Of a DNA stretch of 64,000 bases, positions 51,192 through 59,533 are shown in pieces. The notes under the pieces are model-generated. The model searched no databases. It was given only the letters and a program-made list of their open reading frames with translations, and was not told where the DNA came from. Position numbers and translations under genes: made by a program. Location of the stretch: contig JBPCJC010000099.1 in NCBI GenBank assembly GCA_051005695.1, positions 112,532-176,531 of the forward strand, in the 5' to 3' direction. How positions within the stretch are numbered: position 1 is the first letter of the stretch; the number at the start of each line of letters is the position of its first letter. This stretch comes from JACCTI01 sp051005695 (GTDB lineage: Bacteria; Verrucomicrobiota; Verrucomicrobiia; Chthoniobacterales; UBA10450).

Positions 51192-52847
51192 TCATGTCAG
51201 GATTTGCTCCGCCATCGCATGCTCCGGCGTCGCTTCCGCCGGGCGCGGCGCGCCTCGGCGACCGGTGATCGCATTGAAAATCGCTTCCGGCGTCGAGGGT
51301 GAAGCCAGCGGCACTTGTCCGCCGCGTTCGCCAAAAGCCGCGACCGCATCGCGAATCGCTTCGCGCACCGAGAAGGCGAGCATCAACGGCGGCTCGCCGA
51401 CCGCTTTGCTCCCGTGGATCACATTCGCCTGCGTCGCATCGGAAAGGAAAGCGACGTTAAAAACATCGGGCGTGTCGCCCATCGCCGGGATCTTATAAGT
51501 GTCGGGCGAATGCGTCCGCAGCCGGCCCTCCGAGTCCCATACTAATTCCTCGCAAGTCAGCCAGCCCGCGCCCTGCACAAAACCGCCTTCGATTTGCCCG
51601 CGCGTGATCCCGACGTTCACCGGATCGCCGGCATCATGCAAAATATCGACCCGTCGGATGTGATGCATCCCGGTAAATCCATCAACCTCGACCTCGCTGA
51701 CCGCCGCGCCGACCGCAAAATAATGGAACGGCTTTCCGCGCCCGGCTTCTCGATCGTAGCTAATGTCGGGCGTGCGATAAAAACCGGTCGCGCTCAAACT
51801 GGTGCGCGCGAAGTAGGCGCGTTGCAAAAGTTCGGCGAACGAGATCTGCGCTTCCGGCGCGGCGACGTCGAAGAATGCGTTAGCCGCGAAAACAATTTTG
51901 TCGGCTTCGAGCACGCGCCCGCTTTTCTCCGTCAACATTTCGACCGCAAACGGCAGCAAGCGTGCGCGCAGGGTTTCGCAGGCGTCCTTGACCGCGGCGC
52001 CGTTCAAATCCGTTCCGCAGGACGCGGCGGTGGCGGAAGTGTTCGGCACCTTGTCGGTCCGCGTCGCCATCACTCGCACTCGATCACTCGTTAGGCCAAG
52101 CTCGCGCGCGGCGATCAGCGCCATGTTGGTGTAAACACCCTGACCCATTTCGGTCCCGCCGTGATTCACCTGCGCGGTCCCATCCTGGTATAACAAGACC
52201 AGCGCGCCGGCTTGGTTCAGGTGCGTGGTGGTAAAGGAAATTCCGAATTTCACCGGCGTGATCGCGAGCCCGCGTTTGCGCTCCGGATGCTCCGCATTCC
52301 ACGCGGCCAATTGTTTTCGGCGATCAGCAAAATCGCTCGATTCCATCAGTTCGCGCCAGACCCGCTGGATCCGATTGTCCTCGATCTCCTGCCCGTAATG
52401 GGTGGTGTTGGTCTCGCCAGTGTCGCGATAAAGATTTCGCTGCCTAACGAGTTCCGGCGGCAATCCGGTGGCGCGCGCAATTCGATCCATGATCTCTTCC
52501 ATCACGATCATGCCCTGCGGTCCGCCGAAACCGCGGAACGCAGTGTTCGAAGCGAGATTCGTTTTCGCGACCGTCCCGCTGAAATCGACGTTCGGAATAT
52601 AGTAGGCGTTATCGAGATGGAAAACCGCGCGATCGGTCACCGCGCGGGAAAGGTCTAACGACCAGCCGCCGTTGGAAAACAAATCGACCCTCGCCGCCAG
52701 GAGCAAACCGGCGTTGTCAAAACCCACCTCGAAACGCCCGAGAAACGGATGCCGTTTCCCGGTGATCATCATGTCCTGGTCGCGGTTGTAACGCACCCGC
52801 ACTTTGCGCCCGGTCTTCGTCGCCGCGAGCGCCGCCAGCGCGGCCAA
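51192..52847 (-). CDS. Xanthine dehydrogenase, molybdopterin domain (3' part of a frameshifted fusion)
   Basis: This frame carries the Moco-binding part of xanthine dehydrogenase: KVRVRYNRDQDMMITGKRHP, NTAFRGFGGPQGMIVMEE (substrate-binding Arg region), NHGGTEMGQGVYTNM and SKAVGEPPLMLAFSVREAI with the catalytic Glu in GEPP. The domain is intact from about 52880 down. The preceding part of the protein is in a different frame, and the two frames meet at about 52880-52888 with an apparent loss of about 8 bp. It oxidises hypoxanthine and xanthine to urate. Confidence 0.88.
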   Translation of the reverse strand: MAALAALAATKTGRKVRVRYNRDQDMMITGKRHPFLGRFEVGFDNAGLLLAARVDLFSNGGWSLDLSRAVTDRAVFHLDNAYYIPNVDFSGTVAKTNLASNTAFRGFGGPQGMIVMEEIMDRIARATGLPPELVRQRNLYRDTGETNTTHYGQEIEDNRIQRVWRELMESSDFADRRKQLAAWNAEHPERKRGLAITPVKFGISFTTTHLNQAGALVLLYQDGTAQVNHGGTEMGQGVYTNMALIAARELGLTSDRVRVMATRTDKVPNTSATAASCGTDLNGAAVKDACETLRARLLPFAVEMLTEKSGRVLEADKIVFAANAFFDVAAPEAQISFAELLQRAYFARTSLSATGFYRTPDISYDREAGRGKPFHYFAVGAAVSEVEVDGFTGMHHIRRVDILHDAGDPVNVGITRGQIEGGFVQGAGWLTCEELVWDSEGRLRTHSPDTYKIPAMGDTPDVFNVAFLSDATQANVIHGSKAVGEPPLMLAFSVREAIRDAVAAFGERGGQVPLASPSTPEAIFNAITGRRGAPRPAEATPEHAMAEQILT

Positions 52848-54987
52848 TCCCGCGGCCTGCGTTTCCTTGCCGCCGAACCCGCCGCGGGCATTCCACGATC
52901 ACGCTGTGCATCGGAACCTTGAGCAAATGCGCGACAATGTGCTGCACTTCCGATGGATGCTGCGTCGACGAGCTGATGAAGACGCTCCCATCCTCGCCCG
53001 CTTCCGCCCAGGCGGCGTTCGATTCCAGATAAAAATGATCCTGCCCGCCGAAGGAAAATTCGCCCGACAGCTTGTTAGGCGCAGTCCGCAGCGCGGCCGC
53101 CGTATCACCGCGCCGGATGAAATTCGGCTCGGTGTGCAGGCTGCCCGCGTCGATCGCTTCTTCAATCGTGAAAATCGGCGGCAGCGCTTCGTATTCGACC
53201 AAAACCTTCTCCGCCGCCGCGCGGCAAATCTCCTGCGTCTCGCCGACCACGAGGGCGACGATTTGCCCGTGATAAAACGCTTCCTTGTCGGCCAGCAAAA
53301 CTTCGTCGTGCCGCACCGCGCCGACATCGTTCAATCCCGGCACATCTTCGGCCAGGAACACCGCCGAAACACCCGGCAACGCACGCGCCGCGCTCGCATC
53401 GCGTGACAAAATTTTCGCGTGCGCATGCGGCGAACAGACCGGCCAGACTTCCAGCATTTGCTCCTGCTGCGCGCGGTCATCGACGTAAATCGCTTCGCCG
53501 GTGACGTGCTTGTGCCCGCTCTCGTGCGCGATCGCCGCGTCCCGTTCCGGCAGCCAGCGCCCGATCTTTTTCGATGCAATCTCGTCAGCGTCATCCGCGA
53601 AAAATTTCCGCAGCAAAGTCTTGATCAACTCGCGGCGATAACTCGCACTTCCGCGCACATCCGAGATCGGCGTGAACTCCGCTTCCAGTGTCGGCAAAAT
53701 TTCCTCGCACGCTTCCGCGCGCCAATGTTTACCGATCAACGCCTGCTCGGTCGCGCGCGCGCGCAGCGGCATCGCCGCCACTCCGCCGTAAGCGAGGCGC
53801 GCATGGATGATCGTGCCGCCTTCGGTCAATTGCACGGCGAACGCGCCCGCGACCGTGCTGATGTCCATTTCGCGGCGCTTCGAAACTTTGAAAAATCGGC
53901 GACGCGAGATCGTTGCGGCGGGAATCCGCGGCAGCAAAATCGCCCGCAAAATCTCGCCCGGCCGCAGTGCGGTTTGGCGGTAGGAAACGAAAAATTCTTC
54001 CAGCGACAGCGTGCGTTCGCCGTTTGCCGACGCGAGTATCACCCGCGCCTCCAGCGCGAGCAGGACCGGCGCGGAATCGCCAATCGGCGAGGCGGTCACG
54101 AGATTTCCGCCGAGGGTTGCGCGGTTGCGGATTTGTCGGGAACCGAAGACGAGCAGCATTTCGCGCAGCTCCGGATATTCGTCGCCTAACGAGTCGTCGA
54201 GCTTGGTCAGGTTGGTCGCGGCGCCGATCGTCCATTCGGTTTCGCTGGCGCTGATCGCGCTCAACTGCGGGATCGCTTCCAGCGAAATTAGCACCGGAAA
54301 TTTGCGGAACTTTTTTGTGATCTCGAGCCCAAGCTCGGTCGCGCCCGCGATCAAGCGCGCCTCCGGATTCTCCGCCATCATCGCGAAGAGCCGGTCTAAC
54401 GACGTCGGGCGCAGAAATTTTTCGCCGGCAAAAGTATAACGAGTCGCGCCCAGTTTCGTTTTCGCAGTCTTGAGCTGGTCGTCGAATTGATCGGCGCCGC
54501 TGCGTTGCGCGAGCGCGTCGGCCGCGGCGTCGCGAATCGGTCGGTAGCCGGTGCACCGACAGAGATTGCCGCAGAGTTGTTCATCGAGTTGCGCCGCGGT
54601 TTTGAGGTCCTTGCGATAGTAGCCTTCGAACATCGACATGATGAAACCCGGCGTGCAGTAACCGCATTGCGAGCCGAAATTTTCTACCATCGCGCGCTGT
54701 ACCGGATGCATCTTTGTGCAACCCACGCCCTCGACCGTGATGATGTCGCGCCCCGCCATCAACGGCAGCGGCACCAGGCAACTATTAATCGCGCGGTAGC
54801 AGCGTTTGCCGCGCGCATCGCGATCGACCATCGCCACCGAGCACGCGCCGCAATCTCCTTCCGCGCAGCCTTCCTTCGAGCCGGTCAGGCCACTGCCGCG
54901 CAGCCATTCGAGCAAGGTCGTATTCGGTGAGACCGCATCGACACGGACGGGCTGGCCGTTCAGACGAAATTCGATCGCGTTGCTCAT
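52717..54987 (-). CDS. Xanthine dehydrogenase, FeS-FAD-Moco fusion (5' part, frameshifted near its end)
   Basis: Starts at ATG 54987, overlapping the stop of the CitE-like gene. The first [2Fe-2S] cysteines are in CAEGDCGACSV (41, 46, 49), and the second cluster is CGYCTPGF and CGNLCRCTGYRP. The FAD domain follows (RLIAGATELGLEI, GSRQIRNRATLGGNLVTASP), then the start of the Moco domain (SGEFSFGGQDHFYLESNAAW). Homology ends at VIVECPR. The bases that should encode the rest of the RMGGGFGG motif are missing, and the frame then runs on as nonsense to 52717. The all-in-one FeS-FAD-Moco layout is eukaryote-like; many bacteria use separate xdhA and xdhB. Confidence 0.88.
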   Translation of the reverse strand: MSNAIEFRLNGQPVRVDAVSPNTTLLEWLRGSGLTGSKEGCAEGDCGACSVAMVDRDARGKRCYRAINSCLVPLPLMAGRDIITVEGVGCTKMHPVQRAMVENFGSQCGYCTPGFIMSMFEGYYRKDLKTAAQLDEQLCGNLCRCTGYRPIRDAAADALAQRSGADQFDDQLKTAKTKLGATRYTFAGEKFLRPTSLDRLFAMMAENPEARLIAGATELGLEITKKFRKFPVLISLEAIPQLSAISASETEWTIGAATNLTKLDDSLGDEYPELREMLLVFGSRQIRNRATLGGNLVTASPIGDSAPVLLALEARVILASANGERTLSLEEFFVSYRQTALRPGEILRAILLPRIPAATISRRRFFKVSKRREMDISTVAGAFAVQLTEGGTIIHARLAYGGVAAMPLRARATEQALIGKHWRAEACEEILPTLEAEFTPISDVRGSASYRRELIKTLLRKFFADDADEIASKKIGRWLPERDAAIAHESGHKHVTGEAIYVDDRAQQEQMLEVWPVCSPHAHAKILSRDASAARALPGVSAVFLAEDVPGLNDVGAVRHDEVLLADKEAFYHGQIVALVVGETQEICRAAAEKVLVEYEALPPIFTIEEAIDAGSLHTEPNFIRRGDTAAALRTAPNKLSGEFSFGGQDHFYLESNAAWAEAGEDGSVFISSSTQHPSEVQHIVAHLLKVPMHSVIVECPRRVRRQGNAGRGIGRAGGARGDEDRAQSAGALQPRPGHDDHRETASVSRAFRGGF

Positions 54988-56351
54988 GAACGCCGCCGGC
55001 TCTGCAGAATTTTCAGGAAGGAACGCGAGCGAATTTCCTCAATCGTCAGGCCGGTCTCGAGCGCTTCGCTTTCGGTGATCGCACCGCAGGCAATCCCGCG
55101 AAGGAAGAAATTGAGCAGGCCCTGGCCGGTAGCGGCGTCATCAAACACATCGCCGAAAAGCGAAGCGAGCGCGGCTTTCTCGACGAACGTCTTCAGGCGG
55201 CCGGAAGCACTCGTTAGGCTGCCAAGGAAAAAAGTGTATACCGCCGCGTAACGGGTGACGAATTGCGCCGGATGCAGGTCCCAGCCCTGGTAAAAACCGT
55301 TGCGGAGCGAGTGCATGTTGTCTTCGAATCCGAGCCGCCAGGCGCCGTGCACCGACTCGCGATTCTGGCGTTGCTGCTCCGCGCTCAATGGCTTGCCTTC
55401 ACTCGCGCGATGCGGCGCCGCCGGCAGAATATTGGTCGCGCCATCGGACAAGTGCACGCCGGTGCCAGCGGTCGAGACCAGCATCATCTGGCGCGCGAAA
55501 TCGCAGGTCGGGTGACGCATCGTTTGATAAGCCGCGGTGATCCCGCAATTCGCGGTGTAATCGTAAACCCCGAAGTGAATGCTCCGGCAGCGGCCCTCGG
55601 CGGCGTCGATCAGAGAGCCGATCGCGATTTGGCCGTGCTGGTTAATGATCGCCTGCGGGGTTTCGATCATCGGCTCGATCCGCAGCGAACCTTTCGTTAG
55701 GCCATTGCGTTCCTCGAGCAATTGGAAGAAGCGCACCGCCGCGGTCATCTGCTCCGGGAGCTGAATCTTCGGCACCGTGATGACGAAGTTTTCCGGGAGC
55801 GCGCCCTTCGTTTCCGCAAGCAGCGAGCTCATGAAAATATCGAGCGTGCGCACGCTCCGGGCGCGCAAATCTTCATTCAACGGCTTGATCCGGATGCCGA
55901 TGAACGGCGGCAGCGTTTTATTCGTTAGGCCACGCGCCACTTCGGCCGCGCTGGATACAGCGTGGCCATCTTCCTCGGTGTCCGGGCGATTGCCGTAGCC
56001 ATCTTCGAAATCGAGCCGGAAATCTTCGATCGCTTCGCGCTTTAATTTTTCGACTACGCGATCGTAAACTTTTTGCGCGAGCGCCTGGTCCGCGGCCGTC
56101 CCCAAGACTTCCGCGAGGGCTGCGGCGTCGGGAGCATATTCCTCCAGCGAACGCAGCGCGACGGTCCCGAGGCGCTGCGCACTGTCGGCCTTGAAAAGAT
56201 GCGCGCCGCCGTAAACCGTGTGCACCGCCTGGCGCTGGTTCGATTCGCCCGGGTAATGTTTCGCGAAAACGCGATTGGCTTCGCACAAGGCGGCGCTGAT
56301 TTTTTCGATGTCGTCAGGCTGCAGACTGGTCGGCGTTTTCGGAGCGGTCAC
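54984..56351 (-). CDS. CitE/malate-synthase-like TIM-barrel protein of urate clusters (DUF6986-like)
   Basis: A 455-residue cytoplasmic protein. Segments FRLDFEDGYGNRPD (metal-type Glu/Asp), VITVPKIQLPEQ, IEPMIETPQAII and IHFGVYDYTANC resemble the HpcH/CitE aldolase and malate-synthase barrels. It lies 4 bp downstream of allantoinase and overlaps xdh, deep inside the urate operon. I do not know a proven reaction for this group. Because the pathway ends in glyoxylate, handling of glyoxylate or a glyoxylate-derived hydroxy-acid is an attractive idea. Dispersed-word copies lie at 55210, 55694 and 55922. Confidence 0.7.
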   Translation of the reverse strand: MTAPKTPTSLQPDDIEKISAALCEANRVFAKHYPGESNQRQAVHTVYGGAHLFKADSAQRLGTVALRSLEEYAPDAAALAEVLGTAADQALAQKVYDRVVEKLKREAIEDFRLDFEDGYGNRPDTEEDGHAVSSAAEVARGLTNKTLPPFIGIRIKPLNEDLRARSVRTLDIFMSSLLAETKGALPENFVITVPKIQLPEQMTAAVRFFQLLEERNGLTKGSLRIEPMIETPQAIINQHGQIAIGSLIDAAEGRCRSIHFGVYDYTANCGITAAYQTMRHPTCDFARQMMLVSTAGTGVHLSDGATNILPAAPHRASEGKPLSAEQQRQNRESVHGAWRLGFEDNMHSLRNGFYQGWDLHPAQFVTRYAAVYTFFLGSLTSASGRLKTFVEKAALASLFGDVFDDAATGQGLLNFFLRGIACGAITESEALETGLTIEEIRSRSFLKILQSRRRS

Positions 56352-56355
56352 AGAT

Positions 56356-57639
56356 TCAAGCTAACTTCGGCCTAACCAGTCTTCCTCGTGGCCGCGCAGG
56401 AAAGTTACCATCCTCGAAGATGGTTTGCCCGCGCAAAAATGTGCGGGCGATTCGGCCGCGCAATTTGCGGCCGACGTATGGGCTGTGTCGATGGCGGTAG
56501 TGCAGCGACGCCGCGCCGACTTCCGTCTCGGCTTCCAGATCGACCAGGCTGAAATCCGCGTCGTGGCCAATTTCGAGTCCGCCTTTCCCAGGAAGACGGA
56601 AACGCCCGGCCACGCCACCACTCGTTAGGCGAATAATTTCCGCGCACGAAAGTTTTTCCAGGAGCAACCCGAGCAGGTGCTGGCACCCCGAAATGCCACC
56701 CCAGACTTCGAAGAAATTCGCGAGTTCCTTCATCGCCCAGGACGATGGCGAATGGTCCGAACCGATCGTGCTCACGTCGCCAAGGCGCGCCCAGAGTTCC
56801 GCCTGATCCTCGGCCGAACGCAGCGGCGGCGCGCACTTCGCGACCGCGCCGAGGCGCTCCATGTCCTCGCCGGTGAGCACCAAATAATGCGGACAAGTTT
56901 CGCAGGTGACATCGAGCCCGCGCGCCCGCGCTTCCGCGACCACCGCCACGCCGCGGCCGCAACTGACATGCACAATATGCAATCGACAGCCCGTCTCCGC
57001 CGCGAGATCGAGCGCGCGCCGGATCGCATCGAGCTCCGCTTCCACCGGACGCGATTCGAGATACGCGCGCACATCCGTCCGGCCAGCCGGCGGATGATTC
57101 ATCGCGTCGGTTTCCGCGTGCACCGCCACGAGCAGATCCAGCTCCGCGGCCCGGAGCATTCCCGCGCGCAAAGTCGTCGCATCGACAGCCGGGAAATCTT
57201 CGATTCCGCTGTTCGACATGAAAGCTTTGATCCCGACGGTGCCGCGGTCGCGCAGCGTTTCCAATTCATCAACGTTTCCCGGAACCAGCCCGCCCCACAG
57301 GCCGAAGTCGACTAACGAGTGCTGCTCCGCGGCCACGCGTTTCTCGTCGAAGGCCGCGCCGTCGATCGTCGGCGGATGCGCATTCAGCGGCATGTCGAAA
57401 ATCGTCGTCGTCCCGCCGGCCGCAGCCGCGCGGGAACCGCTCGCGAAACCTTCCCAATCCGCGCGCCCCGGTTCGTTAAAATGAACATGCGCGTCGATCA
57501 CGCCGGGAAAGATCGCCAGTCGTCGCGCATCGATTTCCGCCTTCGCCGAACCGGCCAGATTTTCGCCTAACGAGACAATTTTCCCGTCGCTGATTCCGAT
57601 GTCCTGCTCGCTCCGCACGAGCAAATCGAAATCACTCAT
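56356..57639 (-). CDS. allB: Allantoinase
   Basis: The ATG at 57639 overlaps the allantoicase stop and gives 427 residues. Cyclic-amidohydrolase motifs are clear: FPGVIDAHVHFNEPGRADWE (metal HxH), GIKAFMSNSG (carboxylated Lys), VAVHAETD, HIVHVSCGRG and STIGSDHSPSS (metal Asp). It opens the hydantoin ring of allantoin to allantoate. Two perfect dispersed-word copies lie in it (56621 as LTS, 57565 as SLG), with another near copy at 57312. Confidence 0.95.
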   Translation of the reverse strand: MSDFDLLVRSEQDIGISDGKIVSLGENLAGSAKAEIDARRLAIFPGVIDAHVHFNEPGRADWEGFASGSRAAAAGGTTTIFDMPLNAHPPTIDGAAFDEKRVAAEQHSLVDFGLWGGLVPGNVDELETLRDRGTVGIKAFMSNSGIEDFPAVDATTLRAGMLRAAELDLLVAVHAETDAMNHPPAGRTDVRAYLESRPVEAELDAIRRALDLAAETGCRLHIVHVSCGRGVAVVAEARARGLDVTCETCPHYLVLTGEDMERLGAVAKCAPPLRSAEDQAELWARLGDVSTIGSDHSPSSWAMKELANFFEVWGGISGCQHLLGLLLEKLSCAEIIRLTSGGVAGRFRLPGKGGLEIGHDADFSLVDLEAETEVGAASLHYRHRHSPYVGRKLRGRIARTFLRGQTIFEDGNFPARPRGRLVRPKLA

Positions 57640-58652
57640 TCGTTCGGCAATCCCCAAACGCGCAACCGGCTGACGCCGCCGTCGGGAAAAATATTCAGCC
57701 GGAGGTGGGTGAATTCGCCGGTCGCAGCGAGCTCCTTTTCGAAGAAATGGCGCGTGTCTGCCTGCAGCTTTGTCTTCGGTAAAATTTCCAGCCAACACAC
57801 TTGTTGAAGGTCCTGGATCGAAGCAGTGCCCGCGGCGTTGGAGCCTTCGATCGAGCAGGTGTCCGGATAATTTCCTTTGAAGTGATTAGTATCGACTTCG
57901 ATTTTTTCGATCGCGCCAGCCCGCCCGAGTTTCAAAATTATCCAATCATAACCGGGCCCGCGCCGGCGTTTCGTTTCCCAGCCATCGCCCATGTTTTCCG
58001 ATCGGCCCGGCATGATCAGGTTGTGCATCGAGCTGAAAAACATGTCGCTGCAAGCGAGCGGCACGCCGCCGTTTTCGATTGCGGCCAGATCGACCGGCTC
58101 GCCCGGTTTCAGTTTGTCCCAATCCGGCACCACGATGCCGTAAACCCGCAGGCGCGCGACGCCGCCATCGGGAATGATGTTCAGGCGTAGATGCGTCCAC
58201 GATTCGTCGGTATTGATCGCTAAGAGATTTTGCGAACCCGGATTCAGCGGAGATTTTTCGAGGATCGAAGTCCACGGCAGCGTGTCGATCGCTTCAACCT
58301 TTCCCGGAAAATCATTCGTTAGGCTGATCGCATCGAGCGAAGCAAATGGCGGATGATTGCCGAGAAAATGATTCGTATCGATCTCGACCTGTTTAATGAT
58401 TCCACGCAGCCCCAACTGCACCACGCACCAGTCGTGGCCGGGCGTGCGCCGCCGGCGCGTTTCCCATCCATCCATCCACTTGCCGTGATCGGTGTACTTG
58501 TCCGGAATGAAAATTCCGCGGCCCGGCTTGAGCAGATTTTCCTTCTCCGCGAAAAATTCGTCATTCGCCAAAAGCGCCAAGCCACCGACGCGCGCCGACG
58601 CGAGATCAACTAGGCCGGCCGGGACGGAGGCCGATGAATCAGCGGGGTTCAT
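57636..58652 (-). CDS. alc: Allantoicase
   Basis: A 338-residue protein made of two similar beta-sandwich halves. The same set of motifs occurs twice: DGWETRRRRTPGHDW with VEIDTNHFLGNHP in the first half, and DGWETKRRRGPGYDW with VEVDTNHFKGNYP in the second, each ending HLRLNIxPDGGV-RLRV. This is the allantoicase family, which splits allantoate to ureidoglycolate and urea. It starts 18 bp after the uraH stop and overlaps allB. Confidence 0.95.
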   Translation of the reverse strand: MNPADSSASVPAGLVDLASARVGGLALLANDEFFAEKENLLKPGRGIFIPDKYTDHGKWMDGWETRRRRTPGHDWCVVQLGLRGIIKQVEIDTNHFLGNHPPFASLDAISLTNDFPGKVEAIDTLPWTSILEKSPLNPGSQNLLAINTDESWTHLRLNIIPDGGVARLRVYGIVVPDWDKLKPGEPVDLAAIENGGVPLACSDMFFSSMHNLIMPGRSENMGDGWETKRRRGPGYDWIILKLGRAGAIEKIEVDTNHFKGNYPDTCSIEGSNAAGTASIQDLQQVCWLEILPKTKLQADTRHFFEKELAATGEFTHLRLNIFPDGGVSRLRVWGLPNE

Positions 58653-58657
58653 GATGA

Positions 58658-58667
58658 CTCGTTAGGC
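58658..58667 (-). repeat. Intergenic copy of the dispersed 10-base word
   Basis: CTCGTTAGGC sits in the 18-bp gap between the uraH stop and the alc start and encodes nothing. It is the only perfect copy that lies wholly outside genes. Its presence between two genes shows that the word is not simply a protein motif. Confidence 0.9.
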
Positions 58668-58670
58668 TAG

Positions 58671-58997
58671 CTAACTCCCGCGATACGTGCTGTAAGCCCA
58701 AGGCGAAACCAGCAGCGGCACATGGTACTTTGCGGTCACGTCCGCGATCGTAAATCGCACCGGCACCTGGTCGAGAAACGCGCGCTCCTTAAAATAATCC
58801 CCGACAAAAAAAACCAGCTCGTAATTTCCCGCGCGCATTTCCTCTCCGCCTAACAAAGGCGCGTCCGTCCGGCCGTCGGCATTCGTCGTCACCGTTTTTA
58901 ACAGGAGCGAGCGATCGCGCGACCAGAGTTCAATCTTCATCCCCGCCGCCGGGCGGCCATGAGCAGTGTCGAGGACGTGCGTGGAAAGAGTGCTCAT
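58671..58997 (-). CDS. uraH: 5-hydroxyisourate hydrolase
   Basis: A 108-residue transthyretin-related protein with the family's start STHVLDTAHGRPAAGMKIEL and the C-terminal signature YSTYRGS. It hydrolyses 5-hydroxyisourate, the uricase product, to OHCU. No periplasmic signal is present. It overlaps uraD by 4 bp, so the two act in sequence and are made together. Confidence 0.95.
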   Translation of the reverse strand: MSTLSTHVLDTAHGRPAAGMKIELWSRDRSLLLKTVTTNADGRTDAPLLGGEEMRAGNYELVFFVGDYFKERAFLDQVPVRFTIADVTAKYHVPLLVSPWAYSTYRGS

Positions 58998-59488
58998 GAG
59001 ATCAAGTCGCGCAGGCGTAAGTCCGCGATCTTATAGATTTCTTCCAACGCGGTCTCGATCTCTTTCTCGCGCGAATGTTGCAGGCGTCTTGGAAACGCCT
59101 CCAGGATCGCCGCCTTCTTGTTCAAGCGCGCGCAGATGACAAACGGAAAACCAAACCGCTCGCGATATTCGCGATTGTAGTCTTCGAACTGGCTAACTTC
59201 CGCCGCGCTGAGGTCGCCCAGGCCCGCACTGGTTTGCTCGGCCTTGGATTCGTTAGTCAGGACCGCGCGCCCGACGAGATCGGGATGCGCGCGGATCAGC
59301 GCCAGCTGCTCTTCCGTCATCGCCGCCCGCACCGTCGCGCAAAGCGTTGCGAGCAATTGCTCCCGGCTAACGAATGGTCGCTGCGCGCAACTCCGCGCCG
59401 CCACCCACGGCGAATGCTCGAAGACCTGGCCGAGCACGCGGATGAACTCCTCGCGGTTGAGCCCGTTCAATTCTTCCAGCTTTAACAT
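58994..59488 (-). CDS. uraD: OHCU decarboxylase
   Basis: A 164-residue helical protein. RAHPDLVGRAV holds the catalytic His, and FEDYNREYRERFGFPFVICA is the family signature, followed by a C-terminal helix with LEEIYKIADLRLRDLI. It decarboxylates OHCU to S-allantoin. It is the first gene of the minus-strand urate operon (uraD-uraH-alc-allB-aldolase-xdh-ade-deoxyribosyltransferase). It is divergent from uricase across 45 bp that should hold both promoters. Confidence 0.94.
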   Translation of the reverse strand: MLKLEELNGLNREEFIRVLGQVFEHSPWVAARSCAQRPFVSREQLLATLCATVRAAMTEEQLALIRAHPDLVGRAVLTNESKAEQTSAGLGDLSAAEVSQFEDYNREYRERFGFPFVICARLNKKAAILEAFPRRLQHSREKEIETALEEIYKIADLRLRDLIS

Positions 59489-59533
59489 CGCCCCGCGCCT
59501 CCGCCTGCCTTAGTAGTCTTGCAGCCTTTCCTC

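Noticed and set aside
56341..56390. GCCTAACCAGT (also at 38363 and 45141) as further copies of the dispersed word
   Set aside because: They differ at the central G (CTAACCAG), so they were not counted; they may be decayed copies.
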